A stretch of 64,000 nucleotides of DNA from Triparma columacea. Lineage: Eukaryota > Sar > Bolidophyceae > Parmales > Triparmaceae. Position numbers and translations under genes: made by a program. The stretch spans positions 7,903 through 71,902 of the forward strand of contig BRYA01000277.1 of assembly GCA_030267965.1 (NCBI GenBank), read 5' to 3'. The notes below the pieces were generated by a model. That model searched no databases, was not told the DNA's origin, and saw only the letters and a list, made by a program, of their open reading frames with translations. This document shows, one piece after another, positions 32,518 through 42,407 of this stretch; the stretch's first letter is position 1; each line of letters starts with the position of its first letter.

Positions 32518-34449
32518 CTATGATATTATCTCGCGTTTGAGAGCCGCGTTTCCGTCCTTGATCACCCCCCCTCCCTTAGTCCCCAAAATGCTAACCTGCC
32601 GGTTCTTCTGCCACCCAGCCTTCTTGCTCGCAACGGATTCTGAAAGCGACAGCTCATTGTTGTCCCCTTCCGCCTGGACAATGGGAGGGAACATCCCACT
32701 GGTGGACCCCTTTGACCTCGACACCTTACTGTGTACGCTTCTCTGGCTTCCGACACTGAAAGCGTCGTCGAAGTCTACGCTCTTCGTTCCTGAGGCAATC
32801 GTTGCCTCCATTCCATGACCGGTTGCGTGCCCGAGGGGTGGGGCCGGTAAGTGTCTTCTGTCCTTGTTGGGAAGCATGGCACACGGCTGGTATCTGTCCC
32901 TCCTATTCTTTGCGTTGGGGCCTCCGGAGAACTGGGAGACGATTTCCACTTGCTTGGGGTTTGGTTTCTTCGCGAGTCTGATGGGGGAAGGGTCATTGCC
33001 TAAGGTGGGCTTCCCCCAGTTGGGATCCTTGGTGAGCTTGTCGTGCGGGGATTCCTGGTAATCGCCTGGCGTTTCGGCCTTCTTCTTGGCCTTCTTGGCC
33101 CCCGATAGGCTATCGACCTCCCCCAAGAAAACCTTGGGTTCCGATTCCGGCCTAGGGCTCAGAGCACTCTCGGTACCGTCCAAGGTGAGAGATTCATTTG
33201 TGCTCACAGTCTGACTATCTAGATCGATGCTATCTCCGGCATACGTGCTACCGCCGATCGAGGCATAGTAGCTCTCTTCTTCTCTCCTCTTACGATCGTC
33301 GTATTCCCGTCTGGACATTTTGCCAGGGCCTCCCGTAACCTCGGGACCGCTCTTCCCCCTCCCTCCCTCCTTCAAGCTGACGCCGGCGGATATGGTCATG
33401 GTCGATATCAGGGCGGGCTGGGCGGTGCTGGAGACTGTGAAATAGTCGGCATCGGTCCTTTTCTTCTTGTGACTGCTCCCTGGTTTTTTCTTCCCCCTCT
33501 TGCCCCTCTTGCTGTTGGGAGTCATTCGACTTCCTGGAGAGGAATCCTCCTGGACGTCGAAAATAGACGAGTCAACCTTAAAGCCAGTGGCCGGCGGAAG
33601 TGCCTTGGCGTCCGGAACGTCGACCATGATCACGGAGCCATCGTCGTCGATGGTGTACTCCTTGCCACTGAGCTGCTTCATGAGGGCCTCGTGAGCTACC
33701 CTTTCGGCGTTCTCCGCCATCTCCTTCTCTTTTTGTTTCCTAATTTCCTCCATTTTCTTTGCCTTGTCGGCCTTGAGAGCCTTAAGCAATTCGGCGTCAC
33801 CCTGACCATTGCCGTCCATGAGCGTGCCGGCATCGCTCTTCACGCCCCTCAGCTTCCCGTCCGCCATGCCATCGTCCTGGTCCAAATCAATAGAAACGAC
33901 AACCGGGGTGAACTCCGTGGGCGACATCCCCCTGGGTCGCCTCCCTCCCCTGCTCCCTCCCCTGCTCCCCGTCCTGTGGGAGAACTTGCCCCTAGATGAC
34001 TTACTGTTCACGCTCATTGTACCAGGCGAGATAGAGCCCTTCATGTGTTCTACCGAGGCGAATGCCTCGGCCTTTTTCTTTGCCTTCGTAGGTACTGACC
34101 CCCTGGCCCATGTATCAATCCTGCATGCAGTTGGTTCCGCCTCGATGGACCAAAGCTGTGAGTCTTTGTCCGCTGAGTCTTTAGATCCGAGGTCCCTTCC
34201 CAAGTTTGACCAAGCCGTAACTCGAAGTATATTGTTCAGCGAAAGTGAGGCGGCGAAGGGCAAAGTTATCTCTGAAATTCTCTCCTGATGCAGAGCCTCG
34301 AGAGCCTCCTCTGTGAGGGAGGTGATTAACTCTTCTGAGATGGTCTCGTTGACGTTATCAATCGCAATTTCGTCCACTGGATTTCCATTATCGTCCAAAG
34401 GTACCTCAGGTTCAGCCTCGGGGTCTACTTTAGCTTTCTTTGGAGGCAT
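32518..34449 (-). CDS. C2orf81: C2orf81-like protein, probably ciliary
   Basis: Intronless 643-residue protein. Residues about 35-115 match the conserved N-terminal pattern of C2orf81: helix with I-T-L-P-F-A, V-T-A-W then, after a linker, E-P-T-A-C-x-I-D-T-W-A-R-G-S-V-P. The rest is low complexity: K/R-rich and Ser-rich stretches, a K/E-rich coiled coil near 225-265 and a basic G-K-K-K-P-G-S-S-H-K-K-K patch. C2orf81 has been linked to motile cilia in animals; its molecular role is not established. It is divergent from the SHIPPO gene. The ATG at 34449 follows a non-ATG open stretch and gives M-P-P-K-K. Confidence 0.65.
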   Translation of the reverse strand: MPPKKAKVDPEAEPEVPLDDNGNPVDEIAIDNVNETISEELITSLTEEALEALHQERISEITLPFAASLSLNNILRVTAWSNLGRDLGSKDSADKDSQLWSIEAEPTACRIDTWARGSVPTKAKKKAEAFASVEHMKGSISPGTMSVNSKSSRGKFSHRTGSRGGSRGGRRPRGMSPTEFTPVVVSIDLDQDDGMADGKLRGVKSDAGTLMDGNGQGDAELLKALKADKAKKMEEIRKQKEKEMAENAERVAHEALMKQLSGKEYTIDDDGSVIMVDVPDAKALPPATGFKVDSSIFDVQEDSSPGSRMTPNSKRGKRGKKKPGSSHKKKRTDADYFTVSSTAQPALISTMTISAGVSLKEGGRGKSGPEVTGGPGKMSRREYDDRKRREEESYYASIGGSTYAGDSIDLDSQTVSTNESLTLDGTESALSPRPESEPKVFLGEVDSLSGAKKAKKKAETPGDYQESPHDKLTKDPNWGKPTLGNDPSPIRLAKKPNPKQVEIVSQFSGGPNAKNRRDRYQPCAMLPNKDRRHLPAPPLGHATGHGMEATIASGTKSVDFDDAFSVGSQRSVHSKVSRSKGSTSGMFPPIVQAEGDNNELSLSESVASKKAGWQKNRQVSILGTKGGGVIKDGNAALKREIIS

Positions 34450-34703
34450 CCTAAAACTGCTGCTCCACAACAGCTCCGCTATTCAGACAACTGAAGACAT
34501 TCCAAGGAAGGCAAAATATTACATTCTCGTGTTTCTCTTCCTCTGTGAACATTTTTTTCGCTAATATTACGTAAACTTTCGACCAGTAAATTGTTTCCAT
34601 TGTCGCTAAGTGCTTCATATCCCCTATTTTCAACCCACCCCTCAACACCCGCATTATCCTCTTTTGTTGCTTTTGATCTCCAACAAATAAGCCGACGAAC
34701 ATC
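34450..34703. promoter_or_regulatory. Divergent promoter, C2orf81-like / SHIPPO protein
   Basis: 254 bp separate the two start codons. It is AT-rich in the middle (CTAATATTACGTAAAC near 34560). Two putative ciliary genes sharing one promoter is consistent with co-expression. Confidence 0.45.
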
Positions 34704-35570
34704 ATGATGCAAACTAGTCAGTCTGCCACGGATCTGATGATGGGTACCGACACCAGCGGGTTCGGAAACACTGGAAAGGCCCACACTGGCAGGGTGAAGA
34801 AGCTTGGACGCTCTCTCATGGACAGCTTCTATGCAACACACAAGTCCCAGCCCGCCATCGGGTTTGGCACCTCCACCCGCCCTCCTCTCAACGAGACGAC
34901 GGCTGAGGCCCCCGGGCCCGGAGCGTACTCGATAAAAACCACAGTGCTTGGAAACTTCCCAGAGTCGAAGATTAGGACAGCTCCTCAGTTTAGCTTGAGG
35001 TCTAGGGAGAAGTTTGGATCGCCAATGACCAAAGCTGAGGATACCACGACCATTATGGAGCCCGGCCCGGGCCACTACAAGTCAAAGATCGTCAACGACC
35101 GGGAGAGGAATGCCCCGAAATATTCCATCCCCAAGAGCCGGTGGTTGAAAGATAAGGACAGGGGCACGGAACCCGGGCCCGGTGCCTATAAGGCGATATC
35201 CTCGTGTGATAAGCAGGTCCTGTCCACCAAGAGAAACTTCATGCCCGGAAAGTTCGGTAGGGGCAAAAGGCCACCCCTCATCCTCGTCTCCACTGCGGAT
35301 GTGGGTCCCGGAGAGTACGGGTGTGGCATCGGGGCATGCGACGCCCAGGTTGACTCTAGGAAGAAGACCCTCAGTAACATCAAGTTTGCGCACTCCGGAA
35401 GGGAGCAGGCACCAATCGGGAGCAGGATTGTGCAGGAGAACATTCCCGGGCCCGGCCATTACAAGCTCCCTAAGGGGCTTGGAGGCAAAGGTTCGGGATA
35501 TGTGTACAGGTGCAGTCCTCAGCCCCGCCTGAGTGGAAGAGAGAAGTTTGGGAGCCCTTTCGGCTGGTAA
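34704..35570 (+). CDS. SHIPPO-repeat (ODF3/CIMAP-like) flagellar protein
   Basis: Intronless 288-residue protein with five SHIPPO motifs: P-G-P-G-A-Y at 70-75, P-G-P-G-H-Y at 120-125, P-G-P-G-A-Y at 157-162, a variant V-G-P-G-E-Y at 200-205 and P-G-P-G-H-Y at 248-253. The phrase R-E-K-F-G-S-P appears at 101-107 and again at the C-terminus. Proteins of this type coat or line flagellar microtubules. The sequence is rich in Gly, Lys, Ser and Pro and probably extended rather than globular. An ATG at 34707 directly follows the first and could also be used. Confidence 0.85.
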   Translation: MMQTSQSATDLMMGTDTSGFGNTGKAHTGRVKKLGRSLMDSFYATHKSQPAIGFGTSTRPPLNETTAEAPGPGAYSIKTTVLGNFPESKIRTAPQFSLRSREKFGSPMTKAEDTTTIMEPGPGHYKSKIVNDRERNAPKYSIPKSRWLKDKDRGTEPGPGAYKAISSCDKQVLSTKRNFMPGKFGRGKRPPLILVSTADVGPGEYGCGIGACDAQVDSRKKTLSNIKFAHSGREQAPIGSRIVQENIPGPGHYKLPKGLGGKGSGYVYRCSPQPRLSGREKFGSPFGW

Positions 35571-35785
35571 CGACTTATGAGATTTGACGAATTCGTGTAA
35601 TTTGGGGGGGGGGGATGATGTGAGATTAAAAGTGAAATGAGCGGGAGCGGAAATAATATCGACGACGTTGATTTGGAAAATGTGCAGTTTAATTACGCAA
35701 GGGGATGTGTTTGAGTGTTTATTGATGCCGTGTCATTGTCATGTTGTTATCGTGAACTTGGTTGGTGATCAACGAGATTTCTTTT
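35571..35785. other. Convergent intergenic spacer
   Basis: This is the 3' region between the SHIPPO gene (+) and the next gene (-). There is a G9 run near 35605; otherwise nothing is seen. Confidence 0.5.
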
Positions 35786-38328
35786 TCAACGAGATTTCTT
35801 TCTAAGTTTCGTGGGTAGGAAAGTGATATCCAAAGCAGTCGGAATACCATCGACGCCAACGGTGAGACTCATCCTTTTAGCATAATGGAGGAATTTTGTC
35901 TCTGTTGGGCAGTGTTGACAGTGAACGTTGACTTCCATGATAACAGACTCAAACATTCGCAACGTGACGGAATTTTCATGGCCCACCGTCTTGAAGAGTT
36001 TACCGGAGAGGTCCTTGTAGACCTTTGTCAGGCGTGGGTCGGAGCGTACTTCCACGAAAGAGGGGATTGAAGCACAGTTGGAGTCGACCGAAACTAGCTG
36101 ATCGTTTAATGTGACGACTTGTGCAGTTGTGTTCTGGATGAGGACCCTCAAGAGGACAATGGGGAGAGCCTTGTATTTCTTGTTTTCCTGTAAGACGGCG
36201 CGGTTCGTCTCCCCGTTGCTTCTTTCGACCAGTGATACCCAAGCCGAGGGCATTCTCATTTGGGAGGGAGGAGAGATGGAGGATCCTATTTGTTGGGGAA
36301 ATACGAGGGAAGTCGGAGGGGTGTTCCTCGACACCAGGAGTCGATATTTGTCTACCCATGGGGTCGAAAGCCGAGCTACGCTCGAGGTTTTGATTTTGGA
36401 ACCAAAGCGGGAGATAGACAGCTGCCGGTAGGTAGAGTCGGATAAGAGGGGGGCAGCGTAGCGAAAGGTTCGACCCAAGGTCCTCATCTTTGCGAGACAG
36501 ACAGGGGTCAGAAAGTATGCCACGTGCTGGAAGGCGGCAACTGAAGACATTATCAGGGTAAAAGATCCACTTGGGGTGGGGGGCTTTGAGTTGGGTGATG
36601 CCTCCAGTTCTGTCCTCTGGCGCTTCAGAGAATTAGAGTTTGCATTCGAGTTGGAACTCGAGTTGAAATTCGAGGTTGCGGGAGGGGGGGTAGTGGGGGG
36701 AGCTTTGTTTGACTGCAGGTACTTCTGATGGTGCTTAAGGTTGTAGTACTCGTGGTAGAGGTTGTCGCACTGATCATTAAGAGAAGATATCAACTCTGCC
36801 GCGATGCCAATGAACGTTGGACGGTCCCATTTCTTCGCCCGCGACGACACTTCCATGATACGATTGGCTTGACCCATAACTGGAGATGCAAGCGAGGCCA
36901 GGGTGAGGTCTGAGAGCGCGTGAGATAGCTGCTCTGAGGCTTTCAAGTGACCCACGGAGGTCGCATGGGTGTTGGAAATGGATAGGGAGAGCTGTTCGAT
37001 CGACTCGTTTAACTTGATTCGACCCTGCTTTGCCCTCTCCTTCTTCCTCTCGTAAGCTTCGCTCGCGAGGGCTTTCTTGTCCTTCTTCTCCCCTGAAGTG
37101 TTGGCTGGGGGGTTGTCGTTTTCTTCGATGGCATCGAAGGAAGATACGAGGGGCAAGACGTCACGGCGATTGTTGGACGATTTGTAGGGGATTGTGACGC
37201 CAGGAAGGGACGAAGTGACGACCCCAATGGGAGGGGGGGAAGCGGGGTTGGGATTGACAACGGGGACAGAAGAGGGCGGCGGTAGTGGTGAACCACGCGC
37301 AAGCGACATCTTTAGGTCGTCTCGCACCATACCGGAAGTCGAAGTCATGGTGGATATTGCCTTGGGAGGGAAGAATGTGTTTTGGGACATGTACTCGGCA
37401 GTCGTAGTAGGGAAGGCGTACTGGTTAGCCATAGAAGCGGCAGTGAGGAGAGAGTTTGGAGGGGGGGGGAAGGCGGCGGAGGAGACGGCCGTGAGAGTCT
37501 CGATTTCAGGCATGAAGAAGGATGAGTTTGGGGTGAAGGAATTGAGGGTGGGAGTGTTGGGCACCTCAAAGTCAGGAAGGTTCAGGGGCAATTGGGAGGG
37601 ACGAATATAAAAATCCTCCGTTGCCATCGCTTGGTTCGACTCGCCCTCATCGTCGTCTGAGTCCAAGGCTTTCAACAGCGACATGTCACTTGGGCTAAAG
37701 AGGGACATATTTTGAAGAGAGTTGGAGTTGGGAACAGGAGGAGGGTCAATCATGTTCGCGTTGGAGTTACTGAATGTCCTCCTTCTCGTCGTCGAGGTAT
37801 TGTTCATCCTGCTCTTGTAGGACTTTGAGCTGTTCCTTCCGGAAGAGAACAAAGCCTCATAATTTATTGTGGGGGCTGGGGATGCTGGGACGGGCTGTGG
37901 GGATAGGATGGGTAAGAGATGGGGTGGAGGGAGAAAATGTTAGTGTGCGGTACAAATTTAGTGACTAAAACAATATGAGGGACTTCATTCCCCTCTAAAC
38001 TCTCCCCGACACCTGCCCAGCAAGCTCTCACCTCGTCCAAATCAGCAACAGGCGGCATAACCTTCGTAGCAGATGCATGTGAGTACATTATTTCCTGGGG
38101 AGGAACCTCAGCTGGCGCAGCAGGCTTGCTAAAGACACCACTGCCGAGACCACAGTCTGCACCCTCGGAAAACAGAGGTGAATCTAGTGACCCAACGGCT
38201 TCAAACAGAGTATTCACGATAGATTCGTCCGCTAATACAAAATCATCGTTTGGGATGTCTTCTATAAGCATACTAGGTCCCATCTCAGCAGGAGAGCTAG
38301 CATTGGAGGAGCTCTCATCGTTCTCCAT
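35786..38328 (-). CDS. Putative bHLH-like regulator with F-box-like C-terminal region
   Basis: Exons 38328..38032 and 37894..35786 give 801 residues. The first 330 are acidic then Ser/Pro/Asn-rich, as in many transcription regulators. Near residues 365-390 a basic stretch (Y-E-R-K-K-E-R-A-K-Q-G-R-I-K) leads into a helix, N-E-S-I-E-Q-L-S-L-S-I. After an unusually long loop, K-K-W-D-R-P-T-F-I-G-I-A-A-E-L-I resembles helix 2 of bHLH proteins and runs into a coiled coil. A poly-Asn/Ser linker precedes F-L-T-P-V-C-L-A-K-M-R-T-L-G-R-T-F-R-Y, which resembles an F-box. The last ~150 residues are a beta-rich domain I do not recognise. Both domain calls are tentative. Confidence 0.55.
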
Positions 38329-39172
38329 GGGAGGAATTCCCCAACCTAGACAACGAGATCCTCAGCAGTGCTATTGGCCTTCTCGGTGTAGATTGAATTG
38401 AATGAGTAAGGTGGGGTCGTTGTACCGGTTTAGATCGGTTTGAAATCTTGAGGGGAGGCTGAGGGAAAATTGAAGGGTCACATCATGGGAAGGTTGAAAA
38501 AGAAGAATTCACGATGAAGGGGGATTTGGGGAAGTGCACTATCGCAACAATTCCAGATATATCCAAAGTAACAAAAATCTTTCATTTCGGTCATCCGGAA
38601 GTAAACATATCCAAGTTCTAAAACCTTATCATCGTATTTCCAAAGACTGTCGCCGCTTTAAGAGCTGTGAGGTAGTGTATAATGGCTTAATCGGACAATG
38701 AGGCATTACGTAATCATCATTCTCGTCTACAAAGGGGATAAATTTGAGGTCTAAAACTAACCATTTGAGCTCCTGAAGATAACCTTGGATTGGTGGGAGC
38801 CATCTTTACCATTATTTTTATTTGGGGCTTTGGGTTGGCTGGACGTCGTTAAAAATCGCTGTCGTTGTTAGTAGCTGTTTAAGGGACGAATCGAGAGTAC
38901 AGGACATCAAATTTGAGTTGATTCACGTTCTTAAGGTGAGCTTTTGAGTAGAGGAGGTGGTTTGGGTGCAACGATCGTTTGGACTTGGAAGACTTTTTTT
39001 GTCCCATTTGGAACCCGGGATCCGCCTATAAGTTGACTTATCTGTTATATGTGGATACGATCTGACGAAATATCCACGGACAGACAAAAAGGTCCCCGGG
39101 ATAGTCTCCATTTTCTTGTCTTTACTGACCTCCTAAATCCCCCCCGACTCCCCCCCAGTTTGTTTTGTTAAA
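38329..39172. promoter_or_regulatory. Divergent upstream region with a cyclin B 5' UTR intron
   Basis: This 844-bp stretch lies between two divergent start codons. CTTAAG|GTGAGC at 38935/38936 and a C-rich CCCCCCCAG ending at 39158 define a probable 223-bp intron in the cyclin leader, ending 14 bp before its ATG. No other gene is seen. Confidence 0.55.
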
Positions 39173-41122
39173 ATGGTGTATGGTCTGAGGAGTAAGCGCA
39201 GTGGTCGCCCAGTTCTGGTGAGTCTACCCCATTTACTTTCGTCTCCATAGAAATTTGGGGGATTTCGTCTTAAACGTGTTGATCTTTGGAGCATTGTTTT
39301 CAAAGCCCCCCTCGATTCGAAGTTAAGGAGGGGAATTTATGCCCCAGTGACCTTTTTACGGTTATCGGCTCTTCACTTCGCATTATTATTTGCCTCGTTA
39401 TACCATCGCTCACAAATCCCTCCGAAATTCCTTTACTGCAGGGAGACATTCAAAACAACAAGCGAAGCGCCGCCGATGCGAAAATGTCCTCCAAGTCAAA
39501 CCAGGGTGGTCCCTCCGACTCCAAGAGGCTCAAGTCCTCGAAAGCTGATGGAGAATGGGTGACTAGGAAGAAGGACGAGGTCACGAACCCTTTGGTGAAG
39601 AAGGAGGTGAGAGGCTGGGTTGGGGTTCTCAATGAGAGAGAGAGGCGGTGGAGAAGTTGCTGTTTTGTTATTTTAAGGGCAAGAAGGGAGACCTATCGTG
39701 ACTTCGTGGCTTCTTTGTACCGATTTCAACTGTTGCCGCCAGTCCCCCTCCCCTTCCCCCTGACTGCCTTCTCCACCATCCTCCCCCCCCCATTCCCCTC
39801 TCCCGCTCACACCCATCTCCCCACCCCCCAGGAGGAGACAAAGGCATCTTCCCTCATGGGCCTCCCCCCACCGCCTCCAACTTCGAGAAATGATATTAGA
39901 CAGTCCGGCTCCGCGGCAACTACCGCCAAGGCCACCACAACTACGACCTCTTCTTCCACCTCCACCAAGACCAAGTTCAACCCTGCCTCTGGATCCGCCC
40001 TCTCCTCCTCCTCCTCCTCCTCCTCCTCTTCTTCCTCCTCCTCGTCAGATACCGCCACGGCGGTGCCCCTCGAGCACCGCATGAGGTATGACAAAAAAAC
40101 CCACTCCGACGACGTCTGTGAGCTCGACAGAAAAGACCTAGCCGACCCCCTCCTCGCCGCCAACTACATCACCGACATGTACCAGCACCTCTTTAGGGCC
40201 CAACCTGACAACTGTCCTGGAATGTACATGGATAACCAGGCAGACATCAACTCCAAAATGCGGGCCATCCTCATTGACTGGCTCATAGAGGTCCACATGA
40301 AGTTCAAGCTTGTCCCAGAAACTCTTTATCTGTGCGTTAATGTCATCGACAGGTACTGCGAGCTCAAGCCTGTTCCTAGGGCCAAGTTGCAGCTCGTCGG
40401 CGTCACCGCCCTCCTCATAGCGTGCAAGTACGAGGAGATCTACCCCCCAGAGGTTAGGGACTGTGTTTACATTACAGACAACGCATACACGCGCCAGGAG
40501 GTCCTCGACATGGAGCAGGACATGCTAGGTGAGCGGGAGCGAAGAGTGAAGAGTGAAGGAGTGGATTGAGATGCGAGCGAAGCGAGCAACGCGTGGAAAG
40601 GAGGATTACGAATCTCGCCGCCACGGAAATGCACTGTGTATTGAAGGGTCTTATGCTCACAAATCAAACCCTCCTCCCCCGCTTGCTCCGCCTATCGCAG
40701 AGACTCTCAAGTTCCGCATCACTGTTCCCACTGCCTACCCTTTCCTCATGAGATATCTCAGCGTCCTCGACGCAAACCAATTAGTCAAGACAGCAAGCCA
40801 CTACTACACCGAGAGGACGCTGCAGGAGCACGACATGCTTAGGTTCGAGCCCAGCCTTATCAGCTGCGCAGCCGTCTACCTCGCTTTTAACAACAAGGAC
40901 TTTGGGGATGGGGAGGGTTACCCTGCGAAACTCAGCGACTACAGTGGATACTCCGAGGAGGACATCGTCGAGTGCGCTGCCTTGATTGCCAAGAAGGTTG
41001 GCGAGGAGCCCGTTACCGCAAGCAGAAGGCAGCTCGTTGCTGTCAAGAAGAAGTATAGCACCGAAAAGTTCGGGAATATCGCTGACAAGTACGACAACCC
41101 TGAAATTGAGACGATGCTTTAG
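39173..41122 (+). CDS. CCNB: Mitotic cyclin B
   Basis: Exons 39173..39217, 39442..39606, 39832..40528 and 40701..41122 give 442 residues. Joining exons 1 and 2 creates the destruction box R-P-V-L-G-D-I-Q-N at residues 12-20, the target for APC/C-driven degradation, split between codons by the intron. The cyclin N box begins near 213 (M-R-A-I-L-I-D-W-L-I-E-V-H) and continues with E-T-L-Y-L-C-V-N-V-I-D-R-Y and K-Y-E-E-I-Y-P-P. The C box carries R-F-E-P-S-L-I-S-C-A-A-V-Y-L-A. The protein should activate CDK1 at mitosis. The N-terminal region has a poly-Ser run from a TCC repeat (about 40006-40047). Without splicing the D-box is missed. Confidence 0.92.
40529..40700 (+). other. Cyclin B intron 3 carrying a GCGAGCGAAGCGAGC motif
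   Basis: GTGAGC donor and CCTATCGCAG acceptor bound a 172-bp intron. GCGAGCGAAGCGAGC lies at about 40574-40588 and is shared with the 3' flank of the channel gene and a dynein intron. Confidence 0.7.
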
Positions 41123-42407
41123 GGGAAGTTTTGTTTGAGGGGGGCAGGAGCTGGTGGGAGGGGCGAGGGGAGGGGGGGTACTGTAATGGGGGCGGAGGGT
41201 ACTGTAAGGGGAACGGGGGGAGGGGGGGGGGGTGGATTTCATTGTTCCGACATACTTTCTCACACTTTGTTGTGTGAAAAAGATCATAGAGAAACACGAA
41301 ACCACCAAAAATTGAAGCTTGCGGGTACGCGGAGACACTGCCTGTAGGGCTCATCATCGAGCTAGACCACCAATATACATACGCTCAAAAATCCAGACAC
41401 AACACGTGCACGGCCACCACCATACTGCACAATTATACAACGGAATCCTCTATTAATCAGAGATAGCGCACCGATGGTTAGGAAGAGAGAGGGGTGGAGA
41501 ATAGCGAGAGGGAAAGTGCGCAACGTATTAACAAGAGATACCGTTCGTCCTATGACACCGAACACAAACTGCACGTCTAGAGGACACTAAGGTGAGAACG
41601 GTGAACGCTCCTCACCCCCTCATGGCTGCATTATACAGCTACTCTTGCTAACACATTCCTCGGCCGACTCCTCCCAACCGCTTCCCCCCCCCCCTCCGCT
41701 TCGCTCTTCCCGCCCATCGCAGGAGAGAACATGTTGCCATTAAGTTGGTCTTAACATGAAACCTAGGTCCACAAGAAGTCGCGTTGCGGAGTGGGGTCGG
41801 AGGAGGGCATAATGAGGAGTGAATGAACCTTTAAAAAAAAATCGGTGTAAGCCTTAATTATAGTTTGAACCAGGAGAGATCAAGTGGAATGACAAGTGGA
41901 CCCTGCCACTGCAACGATTGAATTTTTGGTCAGGTCGACTTCTCGCCATATCCAAGCCCAGAACCAGAAATACTCAGAGATGGAGAAAGTGTATTGCATA
42001 ATTTCTACGCCAACACTCGCGAATTCAAGATTCATCCAGGTTGATGCTCGATTTCGCCGGAGGGCCAGATTGAACCCTTTTTTCTCACAGACCCTCATCG
42101 TGGTCGTACCTCCCCCCACAGCCTCCCGATTGCCTAATTCTCGCCTAATTCTACAATTATTCTGGAATCGTTCTCCGTTTAAGCCCTTGAATTCGCTCTT
42201 GAATTCATCCTTCAGTCAGGGTCATTCCTAGCCTTGGAAACTTGCCAGGACTTTCTCACTTGATTTGGATTTTTACCCTTAAGGTGAGCGTTTGGTGGTC
42301 ATAATTGGTGCTAGACTGTTAACAACATACATAATGGCTCTATAGATAGAACTGTATCTCACCCTAGCGGCTGCCTTTACCCCAAATTCCCAGACACATT
42401 CGTCCAA
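41123..42407 (+). other. Long region without a confident gene, with G-rich repeats and two probable introns
   Basis: About 41138-41232 is G-rich with two GTACTGTAA units inside G-runs, able to form G-quadruplexes. AAG|GTGAGA at 41591/41592 and CATCGCAG ending at 41722 outline a 131-bp intron without a convincing coding frame, possibly from a spliced non-coding RNA. CTTAAG|GTGAGC at 42282/42283 with an acceptor near TCCCAG|ACAC (about 42392) suggests a leader intron of the gene at 42408. An open frame at 41896-42231 has no recognisable features. Confidence 0.4.

Noticed and set aside
37058..37072. GCTTCGCTCGC copy in the bHLH-like gene as an inserted element
   Set aside because: It lies in uninterrupted coding sequence for K-K-A-L-A-S-E-A-Y-E-R and may be chance.
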